A DNA stretch of 64,000 nt from Anticarsia gemmatalis (GCF_050436995.1 NC_134764.1:4092001-4156000); one strand, 5' to 3'. Positions 12,901 through 24,137 are shown, numbered from the stretch's first letter. Notes: generated by a model not told the origin, from the sequence alone. Numbers and translations: made by a program.

Positions 12901-15900
12901 TTAATATCTCGGTCATTTTTGAAGATACGAAAAAAATTAAAACAGATTTTTTATCCTTGAAGTACCTAGTTTTTAAATATGCTCATAACAAAAATCATTG
13001 GTGTGACTCATTAGCATAAGTTTTGTTTAAACTAAAACGCACAACATAAAGTGAAACAAACTTGGAGGTCGCTTTACCTACTTAACAAACCGTTAGGATT
13101 AGGGAGGTGTGATCCTTTATTCCCGCTATTTACGTAGGTAGGTAGGTATATAGGTAGTAGTGTACTGACCAGGTATTGATGTTTAGGATCGTGCATGTAA
13201 GCGGAGAAGCTGTGCCCATTGTTGTGGATGCTGCCGTACAGCTGTCTGTTCGGCGACAAAATACTGGCTTCCAACATGTTGCCGAGCGTATCAATGTCCA
13301 GTGGCCTCGTCGATCCGTTTTCCTGCAGTTACAGTGATAAAATGAGATGAAAATTGATATTGCTACGGCATGTTGCCTTTTTTCGTCAAAACCATGCACA
13401 TGCGCGGGATTTGTTTATTGTAGTGATCTTCAAGATTTGTAATTTCTACAAAATTGAATGCTTCGGCACAGCCGGTATGCAGGTTAAGTTTATAAGATAA
13501 AATCAAAAGTGTTGATTGATCCCGACAATCACATTGTGAGGTGAACTTACGGTGGTCACTTGGCCAGTAGATATGGCTTCCTCGACATTTCTTCTCCAGC
13601 GTTCCATGTCACTGATAGTAATTTTGAGACCATCTACTGGACGGTCCAGATCTTGCCAGCTCATGTTGGCCTGTCGTGGTGGCCAACCGCGGGATGATGT
13701 CAAACTGTCGAGCTTGGGGAAATATGCCTCCGGGATGGGTTCTCTCCAGTTGCTGAATTTCTTGACTCTCTTAAGAGCATTGTTGAGGCGCTCGCAGTTG
13801 TAACTGTGGACGATTAAATTTAACGACATGATTTAACATAATAATTCACACAATGACTTATCTAAGTCTCTGAATTATTTTATAGCAACTAGGTAATTCT
13901 AATAAATATGAAGGTTAGTTACCGGGCGATGAGTTGCTGATGCATGTAATAGAAGAGTTCACCACGGCGATCTTTATCAACAATGGACCTCTGTGATGCC
14001 GAAAACGGATAAACCAGATGCCAATGCCAATGATGTAGGTTGACACCAACATCCTCCCGCCAGTAGGCTAAACGATGTTCCTCTTCAAGGTTCGTAGCAG
14101 TATAGTCTCTCGGTATAACGATGGGTCTACGCTGAAATAATGTAAATATGCGACATGTATTTACGCAGAAAGTGCAGCAGAGTCTCGTGAAGGAACTTAA
14201 AACGAGCTTTTTATGTCCCTTCTCCTTTTGCAAACGAAAAAGACCTTTAGTTAACCACTACTAAGTTGAAAATAAACAAACTAAGAATAAAGTTATACTA
14301 ATGGAACCATTTTACCAATGTGCCAGAGGTATCCAAAGGGCCTAAACAAAATTATAATAGTTACACATAGTCACCCTACATTCATATGGCAGTTGTTATA
14401 TAAAAATATGGTCACCCTATCAAATGTCATTTTAGGTTTACGCTTAATTTTACGCAATCGATGTGCTGACCACAGAAAATATTTATGTAGGTAACCGGGT
14501 AAGCACTTTTTACATAAAAGTAATTTAAGGAAATGTTACTTACTATGTTATTTATTCAATGAAACAATCATCAAAATGTATAAGTATTACCACAGTGTTA
14601 CTTTTACACGATACATCGACTGTCATTATGTTTGTATAACGGAATGTCACTACTTGCGAAAAGTCACGTAGGCCACTGTGCGTGTTTATATTTTGATCAA
14701 AAAATAACCTAAGAAACAACTATAGAATAAGCGATTTCAAGTTGTTATGTGGTGAAAACTATGTGTTTATAAGAAGACAATTTAATAGAAAATGGAAGAC
14801 TTCGGCCTTAATTCTGGTGTAGTAGTAGTTCGAGCCAAACCGGAAGGCCAACGAAAAACATTTAAACCGAATATTCGTGCAGTGAATAAAATCCCCAATG
14901 AATTATTGAATGACCCTTTGTTAAACAGAGCTTGTGAAACTCTACCACAAAATTACAACTTCGAAATACACAAGACTATATGGAGAATTAGGTCTTTAAA
15001 TGCGAAGCGTGTGGCGCTTCAGTTACCTGAAGGTAAATAGAATTGAGATTTCCAATACATCAATTTGGTTAGAACCATGTGATTTCCAACTAAAATGTTT
15101 ATATTATTTTAGGTTTGACGATGTTTGCGACTACACTGTGTGATATAATAGAGACATTTACTGAAGCAGACACTGTCATAATGGGAGATGTAACCTATGG
15201 AGCGTGCTGTATCGACGATTTCACCGCCCTCGCGCTCGGTGTGGACCTACTCGTACACTACGGTCACTCATGCCTTATACCAATTGATCAGACAGGTGAC
15301 ATTAAGGTGCTCTATATATTTGTTGATATCAAGATTGACCCATCACATTTTGTAGAAACTATTTTATTAAACTTTCCAAAACAGACCCATTTAGCTCTGG
15401 TTAGTACTATTCAATTTGTCACAACATTACATTCTGTAGCCAAAAACCTTAGAGGAGAGGGTTATGTAGTGACTGTACCACAGTGTAAACCTTTGTCTCC
15501 TGGTGAAATCCTAGGCTGTACAGCTCCAAAGTTGGAAGCTGATGCTGTCATATACCTTGGTGATGGGAGGTTTCATTTAGAAGCAATCATGATTGCCAAC
15601 CCTAATATATCTGCTTATAAATATGACCCTTATGAGAAAAAGTTTACATCAGAGTTATATGAGCACAAAATGATGCAGTCAAACAGACATAATCAAATAA
15701 ACAAAGCTAAAGATGCATCTAGTTTTGGTCTTATTCTTGGAACATTAGGAAGACAGGGCAGTACTAAAGTGTTAGGTAATCTAGAAAAGCAAATTTCTAA
15801 CTGTGATAAAACATTTGTCAAGATCCTGTTGTCAGAAATATTCCCTAGCAAATTAGCATTATTTGGTCTAGATGCATTTGTACAGGTGGCATGCCCAAGA

Positions 15901-17732
15901 TTGTCCATTGATTGGGGAACAGCCTTTCCTAAGCCCTTGCTAACACCTTATGAATTTTCTGTGTCTTTAGGAAATAGTAAATGGTTAAAGGATGATGGTA
16001 CCTATCCTATGGATTTCTATTCAAATGAAAGTTTGGGTCCTTGGACACCTAATTATAAACCTGTGTTATGTTCTGGTACTGACAAAAAGTGTGACAACTG
16101 TTGTGGTGGCAAGGATAAATAGTGATACTTACTGCTACAGTCTGTGGAACTACTGCAGCTGTTTCACGAGCTCGTTGAAATACCCTGGAGTCCATGAATT
16201 TGGATGGGAAAGTTTCGGCAAAGTTCTTAATGGGTACATTCTTGGTGTCAGTGCTGTGAAAATATTTTTAACATTAGACAATCTGATATGTGTGTTCATT
16301 ATAATAACTATAATAGATAAAAATGTTGTCGAAATTTGTCTACTAGGCAATGTATAAAATTATAGAGCACAGGATTATGAGAAACATAATAATAATGTAT
16401 CACATCACTAATTGCAGCTTTATTAGGAAATATATTATGTATTCTAATGTTAATACCAGACTGGTTGTTGTTCATACACATAAATATCAATATTGAAGTT
16501 GACTTGGTCCATATAGTTTATTTACTTACCGGTGCATCAAAGCTACTGAAAAACAGTAGTTAAATAGCTGAGGGTTTAGATTAGCTCTGGCAAACACACA
16601 AGTTGACAAAAAGTCTTGCAACTGATTCTCGGGGACATCTGTGAATGTAAATATTTTATGTAAATAAATAAATTATTGCTAAAATATATATTTTATAATG
16701 ACCTTGTTTCTTACATTTTTAAATCATAAAACTCATCTCCTATCTCCAAATTCAATATAAAAGTTAGGCTCTTAAGTTCTAGGGTCTATCCTCACATAGT
16801 TACATTGCCAACTACATAAAAAATCTATGTTGACAAACTCTTCTTATTGCTTACATTTGTATGAATAACGTCGCTGCAAGGTAGGCCCTAGATTAAATTA
16901 AGTTCAATAGTCTTCTCATTTGTTTAAAAGGACGAGGGCAATTTCCATGCAGGTATATTGTTATAACTTACTCATCAAAACGTCGATGACTTCAGTGGCC
17001 ATGTCCTGGTGCTTGGGTAAGAAGAGAGAGAAGTCAGCATCGGTGGGCAGCTCCTTCGCGACAGTGAATTGCGGGTAACTGCTCAACTCTTTAAGCGGGA
17101 TCTTTTCTGAGGCATCGTCACCGAAACGGTTGTTCAACTCGATGCCGTTGTTGGCGTATTCTGGGGGCTGTTGAATACATAATTATATGTTATTTAAGCT
17201 AAGGTATGCGGATAAATAGATATAAGTAGGTGCAAGTTAGTTATTTGTGTCGATCATATCCATAAAGAGGTCTATGTAATGCAGTAATTGGGGCACATTT
17301 GTACCTTTTAAAGCATTCTTGTTTTATTGAATTAATTTGTGGTTAACTAGGTGATATTAGCAGTTGTGCTAACTGCTAATGTCACTAACCCCCGGTTTCT
17401 GAGGTACATTTAGCGGCAGTTTATCTATTCAATAGCGTTATAACTTATACAAAAAATCGCTATTTAATAGATAAACTACCGCTAAATGTACTCAGAAACG
17501 GGGGGCTAGTTAAGCACAATTCCTAATACACACTTTGTGTTTTCGGGAATCGAACCCTTACTGCCTAGGAGCTATACCGAATAGGTCAATTATTAAATTT
17601 TACATAAACAAAATGACTTACCACTAACTCGGGTGTAAGCTGGAAAATAGCTTTTTTGTCACCCTTTGGCGTAATCAAGGGTTCGTTGGGGCGATCGAAC
17701 AGCAACGCCAGGCTCTCCGCAACGTCAGCCAT
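9950..17732 (-). CDS. PPO2: Prophenoloxidase subunit 2 (hemocyanin-type tyrosinase zymogen)
   Basis: The CDS is complement(join(9950..10156, 10296..10531, 10644..10786, 10965..11146, 11517..11651, 13170..13322, 13551..13803, 13923..14131, 16133..16253, 16530..16638, 16972..17167, 17622..17732)), 12 exons and 684 aa, near the usual 690 or so. All junctions keep frame. The zymogen cleavage motif NNRFGDD places Arg51-Phe52 where lepidopteran PPOs are cut. Copper A ligands are His213, His217 and His243; copper B ligands are His366, His370 and His406. The thioester-like motif GCGWPQHM sits near 584-591. There is no signal peptide, as is usual for PPOs released by haemocyte lysis. The enzyme oxidises mono- and diphenols to quinones in melanisation, immunity and wound sealing. 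The start MADVAESLALLFDRPNEP fits subunit 2 rather than subunit 1. Intron 4 contains the antisense DPH1 gene and intron 7 contains a TIR transposon. Confidence 0.96.
11681..13013. mobile_element. Non-autonomous TIR DNA transposon in PPO2 intron 7
   Basis: Perfect terminal inverted repeats ATGAGTCACACCA (11683-11695) and TGGTGTGACTCAT (12999-13011) are flanked by TA at 11681-11682 and 13012-13013, as in Tc1/mariner-like elements. The first about 180 bp inside each end look alignable in inverted orientation. Each end holds a TGACGTCA palindrome (11858-11865 and 12839-12846) inside a GC-rich patch. No transposase frame is present. The superfamily is an inference from the TA duplication alone. 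Confidence 0.6.
14792..16122 (+). CDS. DPH1: Diphthamide biosynthesis protein 1 (2-(3-amino-3-carboxypropyl)histidine synthase subunit)
   Basis: The CDS is join(14792..15032, 15113..16122), 416 aa, close to the usual 410-440. The single 80-bp intron restores the family motif ALQLPEG|LTMFA. Three conserved cysteines that bind the non-canonical radical-SAM [4Fe-4S] cluster are visible: VTYGACC (Cys112/113), LGC (Cys216) and ACPRLSIDWG (Cys341). With DPH2 it transfers the 3-amino-3-carboxypropyl group from S-adenosylmethionine to a histidine of elongation factor 2 in the cytosol. The C-terminus is CGGKDK. The whole CDS lies inside intron 4 of PPO2 (14132-16132) on the other strand, and its stop is 11 bases from PPO2 exon 4. 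The first downstream AATAAA is at 16663-16668, so its 3' UTR may run antisense through PPO2 exons 4 and 3. Confidence 0.95.
16663..16672 (+). terminator. Candidate poly(A) signals of DPH1
   Basis: Overlapping AATAAA hexamers at 16663-16668 and 16667-16672 are the first canonical signals after the DPH1 stop. If used, the DPH1 3' UTR would cover PPO2 exons 4 and 3 in antisense. Confidence 0.4.
17385..17509. repeat. Fold-back MITE in PPO2 intron 1
   Basis: The arms 17385-17437 and 17458-17509 are near-perfect inverted copies of about 52 bases, separated by about 20 bases. They start CTAACCCCCGGTTTCTGAGG and end with CAGAAACGGGGGGCTAG. The structure is that of a short hairpin MITE. No coding capacity. 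Confidence 0.7.
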
Positions 17733-17778
17733 GTTAGTTAATTTAACTTATAAATTATACTAAACTTTAAACTAAACA

Positions 17779-17801
17779 CACTTCACAGAAACTGTGAAGT
17801 G
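17779..17801 (-). promoter_or_regulatory. Perfect hairpin at the PPO2 transcription start or 5' UTR
   Basis: CACTTCACAG and CTGTGAAGTG form a perfect 10-bp inverted repeat around AAA. It lies 28-57 bases downstream of the PPO2 TATA box and 47-69 bases upstream of its start codon. It therefore overlaps or follows the expected transcription start, and could be a dyad protein-binding site or an mRNA 5' hairpin. Confidence 0.45.
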
Positions 17802-17828
17802 GAATGGTTTGTTTCATTATTGGAGGAC

Positions 17829-17836
17829 CTTTTATA
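17829..17836 (-). promoter_or_regulatory. TATA box of PPO2
   Basis: TATAAAAG on the minus strand lies about 97 bases upstream of the PPO2 ATG. A start of transcription about 30 bases downstream would give a 5' UTR of about 70 bases. Confidence 0.6.
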
Positions 17837-18196
17837 CTAAAGGGTAGTTAGGTGTGTATGGAGACCGCAGAGTAGTTCGGAGTGCAACGTTTGGAGTGCA
17901 AAACCACGCCGCAGGAACTGATAACATGGTGAGAAATGTTCTATGAGGTGCGTTTCGGTAAGTTTGGATGCCGGTAATGGATAAAGACGTTAACTGTGTT
18001 ACCTATTCCAAAACGCTGCTACAGGATGTTGGTAGCTTTTGGAACTTTACGGCTGTTCCACCATACTACTCTATACCCGAGAACACTTTAGCTACTTGTT
18101 CTGGGTCATCTGAGTCATGAGTTTCGTGTGAAAGAAAGAGTGTCATGAGTGAAAGAATATGCACAAGGCCACGTCTGCAAGTTCATTGTATGATAT

Positions 18197-18485
18197 AGTT
18201 AACTATATAGGCGCCCATAGTCAGTTGCACTCACCGGTCGGCAAACGATCTGCGGGTAAAGCAACCCTTGGCGCGGTCATTCCATGGATGGGTGACCGCA
18301 TAGTGGTATTTGAGCTGAGCGTCTCCGTGCTTCGGAGGGCACGTAAAACGTTGGTCCCGGCTGTTGTTGTTGCCTATTAAGATAACAGTCGTTAAGCTAT
18401 GTCAAAGGCCTCTCGGGCAGCTTGAACAACTTTGACACTAAGTTGACCACTAACCATACGACAAACAAACAAACAAGTTAACTAT
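18197..18485 (+). mobile_element. 5S rRNA-derived SINE with 10-bp target duplication
   Basis: The element (about 18207-18475) begins GCGCCCATAG. It then carries a stretch resembling insect 5S rRNA: an AAGCAAC box followed by GGCGCGGTCATTCCATGG and GATGGGTGACCGC, which are the A-box and C-box region of the internal Pol III promoter. The body CTCCGTGCTTCGGAGGGCAC is shared with a tRNA-headed SINE at 43.9 kb. A CAAA-repeat tail follows. A perfect duplication AGTTAACTAT flanks it at 18197-18206 and 18476-18485. The frame at 18159-18380 is this repeat, not a gene. Confidence 0.75.
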
Positions 18486-19303
18486 TGCCTATAGGTACTA
18501 CGGATACAAGCGCAACGTACAACAAATTAATAAAGAAGAGATTGCATAAATAGATTATTATTCCTCTACGCTTTTACATAAGGTGGTCCTACGTCTCACG
18601 TTGCATTGTTGATAGTGGCAGTGGATATATCATCTTACAACTACGATTGTTTGACTCCTCACTATTTAGTAATCATGGCCTGATGAAGGAATCATAGGGG
18701 ACAGCAGCATTCCATAATTCATTTTATTTAGTTACTTCAGTGAACCAGCTTTAGCGTTATGCCAGGTGTCTCGGGTTCGATTTCTGCGTCACGTAAATCC
18801 TAAAGTTGGAATCATTTGTCCTTGCCAAGGCATCACGAAGTATACAATAGGACATTCAGTGTTATCACTTATCAATAACGTGTGACCCTTATCAGGTTAG
18901 TATTTTCGTGTGTACTGCTCACCACATCCTGACAATCATAGCTCAAACCGTTACTGTAACTGGTAACCAAAAGAGATAAGCAGTGTTCACATAATTTACT
19001 AGCGTCTACCCGTGACTTGCACCGCATGAAATCCCTTCAGTAGTTGAAAGAGTAAAACATACATACATTTATCCCAAACGTATTCGTATTTATAATATTA
19101 CAAATATTTAACTAGTGCAGTGTTAAAAATGTTGTAGGGTAGGTATAAAGAATTATAGTAAGTATATATCACATTTTTATTACGATATTTAGATAAAAGT
19201 GATTATTTATTTTAACAATTTCACTATTACACTAAAATAACACTACTTAAATCACAACTATTTGAATCAAGATCACAATAATTTTGGCTTGGTTTCATTT
19301 ATA
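18486..19303. other. Intergenic spacer downstream of the hydrolase array
   Basis: No gene or clear repeat is visible. The part next to 19303 should hold the 3' UTR of the first ABHD11-like gene. Confidence 0.4.
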
Positions 19304-20639
19304 TTATTTATCTTTTAAAAATTTACATATTGTATCTAGGAATTTCTCTGGTTTCTGACTGTGGACCCAGTGCCCAGCACCTTCTATAAACACCAATTGG
19401 GCTAGTGGAAAGTAGTCCTGTATTTCCTTTAGGTCATTCTTTCTGAAATTGAAAATAATTATTTTGAATTAACAGCATAAAGAAAAGTTTATTTTAGTTT
19501 TGTTTAGTTACTATGATGAACATTCTTATTATCTGAACTGTTTCGAGTTATTAACATATGCATGCATGCATGCATGCATATGTTAATAACTCGAAACAGT
19601 TCAGATATACATTCATGCCTGCATGCATGAATATTGCTTAGATAGCTAAAGGCTACATTTTTATTGGAACATATAATGTACAGAACAGTAAGTTACTTAA
19701 ATAATAATTTAACATACCCTATGTAGTCAGACAATGATCCTCCCACAAACAGTGTGGGTCCACAATATTGTAGTCCCTTCAAATTTGTTGGAAAACAAGA
19801 TATGTGTGACTGGAAGTTATCTTTCAAAGCTGGTATATTAACCCTCCATGTATATGAACCTGTGTTAGTTTGCACCAAATTGGTTATCAGGAAATTTCTT
19901 AGATTCACATCTGGAGTAATACTTTTCAGTTGTTCATCTGCTAACTTCCTAGCTTTAGACATGGCTATGCCTGGCCTTATTGCGACTGCTGTCATAGCAT
20001 CAAACAGATTAGCCATAGAGTATATTTGAGGACTAGTCTTCACAGGTGAAATATCAACCACAATGAGGCTTGATATCATGTCAGACTGAAAGAGAAAATA
20101 GTCATTATAAAATTATATACATTACCCACAATCTATAACACTATGTGTATATTATAATCATTGGACATCAATGTAAGTTGTAAAAACTACGTACAACTTA
20201 CACAGAGCAGTGACAGCACCATGGCAGTGCGTCCGCCCATACTATGGCCCAGTACCGACACCTTCGTCAGTTCCAGTTTCTTGAGCAGCTTCATCACGTC
20301 GTGTGCCATGTGTATGTACGTGTGCTGCGACGAATGTCTGCTGTCGCCATGGTTACGAGCATCTACACTTATCACCTTCCTACCAGTCGTTCTATGTATA
20401 GCCTTGCTCATACTGTTCCAGTTATTCTTGGATCCCAGTAGTCCATGCAGTATAACGAGAGGAGGCTGTGGTGTCTTCTCTGCGTCAGTTGTACTTTCGT
20501 AAGAGGCATAAGCCAGGTCCACTGCTTCTGCATTTTCTGAACTAGATGCTATATGTCTATGTGCGACTTGTATTATACTCGGAACTACCCTAGGCCTAAC
20601 ACGAAATAAAATTTTAGGCGATACTAAATTGAGTAACAT
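19304..20639 (-). CDS. ABHD11-like alpha/beta hydrolase, copy A
   Basis: The CDS is complement(join(19304..19442, 19718..20085, 20202..20639)), 314 aa. An Arg-rich N-terminus without acids (MLLNLVSPKILFRVRPRV...) looks like a mitochondrial presequence, as in ABHD11. The oxyanion motif HGLLGSKNNW, the VDARNHGDS strand, the nucleophile elbow GHSMGGRT, the acid-bearing motif VVDISPV and a C-terminal GAGHWVH supply a full catalytic set. Similarity to human ABHD11 is strong throughout, including RARKLADEQL. ABHD11 is a mitochondrial serine hydrolase linked to lipid and lipoyl protein homeostasis; the substrate here is unknown. This is the most canonical of the four copies and may keep the ancestral role. 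Intron phases (0, then 2) match its three neighbours. Intron 2 holds a 78-bp perfect palindrome. Confidence 0.9.
19530..19607. repeat. Perfect 78-bp palindrome in intron 2 of ABHD11-like copy A
   Basis: Bases 19530-19568 are the exact reverse complement of 19569-19607, with no spacer. The outer arms read TATCTGAACTGTTTCGAG and the centre is an alternating (ATGC)n run. The next outer pair (19529/19608) does not match. Further TGCATGCATG-like units lie at 19610-19630. Confidence 0.9.
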
Positions 20640-21252
20640 GTTTATTTTGAAAAATGTTATTGGGAATTTTGAAGGTTATGAGCCTGACATAATAGTAATG
20701 AAATGACATTGATGACAGTGACTGCTCTGACTAGTGTATGACAAAACGTCAATAAGCCTATCAAAAGGAGCGAAAAGGAGTATGGATCTAATTTATTGAA
20801 AAATCATTAATAAAATCTAGTAGTCCCTATTATCAGTCTAAAAATCACAGTTATCAGTTTCAATTTACTGCGAAGGACTAAGCCACTAACGGTTTGCCTG
20901 CTTGCGCTCTTAGTTGCGGTTGTGGACATTTTGGCTTGTGCCATCTACATGTAGGTACCTACTTACTTCTGAGAAAACCTAAATTCTACTCGACGGATAG
21001 ATATTCAATTAGGTTTTTTTCACAAATCCCAGGAAAACCTATATTTTTGTACAACTCAGGTTTCGAACCTGAGTCCTATGTTAATTATTGGATTTAAGTA
21101 ACATGGGTAGTCTACCTGATTCGTTGTTTACATAGGAAATACGAAGAAGGTGCTTAGGTACGTAATTTTCGTTCAAAACTGTAAGTAAAATAAAACACAA
21201 AAGTGTAAAAAATATTCGTTACATTACAATAAATAGAAGTACAAGTGCAGGC

Positions 21253-22490
21253 TTACAAGTTTTTACTAAAAAAGTCTTTCAGAATGTTTAAAAACGCAGT
21301 TGGGTCTTCAGCATGTACATTGTGACCTACGTGTGGGATATACTGTAGTTCTGCTTGTGGAAAATATGATTTAATTCCAGGCTCATCGGTCTTTCTGTAA
21401 AAAAAACGGTTTTTCATGAGACCAGGTGCAGTGCAGATACTTTGTATTGAGCTAAGTATGACTAATTTTTGTGTTCCTAAAAAATAAAATAATGTCTTAC
21501 GGGAGATAGTTAGACCGACCGCCGCCAATAAATAATGTCGGGCCAGGATATTGCTTTCCGTTGTAATCAGGAGGAAATGTAGCTATTGTAACAAAGTTTT
21601 GTTTCAAGGCATCCAAGTTACATTTCCATCCATACGATTTATCAGCTAGTTGTCCAACATTCATGATTATAAACGCCGCACCTTCTGGACTATCTATTAA
21701 ACCAGACGATAAAATTGTGGTTTTTGCAGCTGTTCTTGCCTTGCCTAAAGTGTCTGAGCCTTGGAAATTCACCGACTTCATGACATCTATGAGTTTTGGG
21801 AAGAAGTCATTTAGTATGCCTGCTGTCGATACGGGTGATATATCTGCCACAACTAAACTTGCAACTTTTGAAGGCTGAAAAATAGGTTCGTCATAATTAT
21901 TTATAAATAGTTCCTACCAACCTAAGCAGGTATGAAGGTACTTACGTGGTTAACATTCAAAAGATGAAAAGTTAATTGCGAAAGGCATAATGGTTTCAAA
22001 ATGAGTCCGCACGTACTGTAGGGGCTAATAATTCAAAATTATGTAAGTATCTTATTTTATACCGCAGTGAAAGTTTTCAAAATTATCATACCTCTGACAG
22101 GGCCAAAACCATTCCTGTTCTGCCTCCCATACTGTGTCCTATAATGTGAGCTTTGTTCATAGAGAGTTTTGTTATTAACTGAGATACGTCTGAAGCTAGT
22201 TCGGGATACGTATGCGTGCTATTATGAGGACTGTCTCCATGGTTTCGTATGTCAGCTGCTACCACACTTGCATTTGTAGCTGAATTAATCATTTTACACA
22301 TACTATCCCAATTTCTTTTAGACCCCAGCAAGCCGTGTAAAGCAATTATGTTCTTGCTACTCCCTGATGGGCTAGGTCCATGAATTTTGTACGCCAAATC
22401 GACGGCTGGTCTCCTACTCGTCTTATCGATCTTCCATGATTTCTTTAAAATCGTATATTGCTGAAGTCGGAGCCAACACATAATATCCAT
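21253..22490 (-). CDS. ABHD11-like alpha/beta hydrolase, copy B
   Basis: The CDS is complement(join(21253..21394, 21501..21874, 22092..22490)), 304 aa. The fold signature is intact: HGLLGSKRNW, NHGDS, nucleophile GHSMGGRT, VADISPVS and GHNVH near the C-terminus. The loop after strand 7 reads GGGRSNYL, where copies A, C and D have an Asp (LSDY or LSDF). This may not matter if the catalytic acid is the Asp of DISP. The N-terminus (MDIMCWLRLQQYTILKKSWK) is shorter and less clearly a presequence. Exon structure equals the neighbours. It is about 610 bp downstream of copy A's start and about 300 bp from copy C's stop. A second ATG at 22495 is out of frame. Confidence 0.88.
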
Positions 22491-22791
22491 TCCATGACGG
22501 ACTTGCAGAAGTGTAATGTGTGTGTTTAATTATAACTTAAAATTTTAAATCTAAATGCTTGTTTATTTTGAAAGCCTGATGTTGTTGACACTCTAACCAA
22601 AAAGTAGTGGGTGTCATTTTAATGTTGTTTAACAAAAAGTATCGTCAAATTCAATGTTCAAAACTAAGTTTACGATTTACGCAGACTTTTGACTTAATTT
22701 ATGTATTTTTATGGCTAATCACAGTAGGTAAGAAGACACTTCTGTTTTACAGACGTGGATACTAGGCAGCTTTGAAAATAAAATTGCAGAG

Positions 22792-24137
22792 TTATTTTTG
22801 TTTTTTTATTATTGGCGTCGAATTATGATACCGATGTGTTCTAATAAAAGAAATTGTATATCCTAATAGACTTGTAGGATCTTCATGCTGTATGTAATGT
22901 CCTGTGTTATTAATGTAAGATATCACCGCCAGCGGGAACAATTCGCGGATATCAGTTAAATCATCGGGCCTGCACCAAGAAAAATATAAGATTAATAAAG
23001 ATCGACAAATGTCCTAGTAGCAAAAAACTAACTAACTATCTCTATACTTAATTACACATTGAAGTATAGAGATCATTATTTTAAAATAAAATAAGGAGCT
23101 CGTGGATTGCCAGGATATGTAGATATCGTTAGGATATGTTTAAAAAGAACTCACGGTATAAAATCGGAGAGCTGACCACCTAGGAACAGCGTCGGACCGA
23201 CATATTTTGTTCCCTCTATGATTTTGGGGAAAGACTTCCAATATTTATAATGTTTAATTATCACATCCAAGTTGCAAATCCAGCCGATTGTGCCGTTTGG
23301 TTTCCGTCTCACGTTCGATAGAAGGTCCTTCATGACACTCTCATTAGAGACTGATTGATACAGCTTATCTCTGGCTTCCATTTTAGCAATTGATAACCGG
23401 CTGGATTTTGAGAAGTCGACGGCTTTCATGGTTGTCATAATGTTTGGCATGTAATTAGTGAGTTCCGGTGGTGACGATATAGGAGAAATATCAATTACTA
23501 AAAGACCAGCAACTTTTTGTGGCTGAAAAACAAAAAAAGTGGCGTAGATTAAGATAAGGTACCTATTTTTTTGTTGATATCAATTTGTACTGGTGATTTT
23601 ATATTTTAGACATCTTATATACTATAATAACATTTTAGAAATATTCGAAGCTAAACTTATTTAACGGACTACATAGGTACTATAGGTAGTTACGTTATAT
23701 AGGTATACATTTTTAATGATTGAGATACATACCGCCATCAAAGCTACACACATAGCCGTCCTGCCTCCTATACTGTAACCGATCAGGCTGACTTGTCGCG
23801 CATCTAACTTGTCCATCAAACGCAGCACATCTGTCGCCTGATCAATATATCTGTGAGAGTTCATATGTGGACTGTCACCATGATTCCTCAAGTCCACAAT
23901 CATTACTGTTCGTCGCGTAAGGCTCACTATAGTCTTTCCAAAATGTTCCCATTGACCCCTGTTCTCTAATATGCCATGGAAAATTAAGATAGGAGGTTTC
24001 GGAGATGGATCTGTATATTTGTGAGTGGTGTAAGCCAAGTTCGCGATTGCCGCATTTTGCGAAGTAGATGAAATATATCTGCCGATTATGTCTGTGCGAC
24101 GTAGCAGCATATTAACTGCCTTGTTATACAGTAACAT
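22792..24137 (-). CDS. ABHD11-like alpha/beta hydrolase, copy C (divergent active-site motifs)
   Basis: The CDS is complement(join(22792..22969, 23155..23522, 23733..24137)), 316 aa. The N-terminus (MLLYNKAVNMLLRRTDIIGRY) resembles a mitochondrial presequence. The nucleophile elbow is GYSIGGRT instead of GHSMGG and the oxyanion region is HGILENRGQW, so Ser is kept but its surroundings are changed. VIDISPIS and GHYIQH provide the acid and the His. The C-terminus is extended past the last helix by RTHRYHNSTPIIKKQK, a tail shared in part with copy D. Copies C and D also share the exon-2 block GTIGWICNLD and are likely the most recent duplicates. The specific substrate is unknown. Confidence 0.88.

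Noticed and set aside
15992..16357. 121-codon plus-strand frame overlapping the DPH1 end
   Set aside because: Alternative frame of DPH1 running into PPO2 exon 4 antisense; no protein features.
18207..18330. 5S rRNA gene or pseudogene
   Set aside because: Similarity covers only part of 5S rRNA, the rest is a SINE body with a tail, and it has a target duplication.
18159..18380. 73-codon plus-strand frame
   Set aside because: Falls on the 5S-headed SINE.
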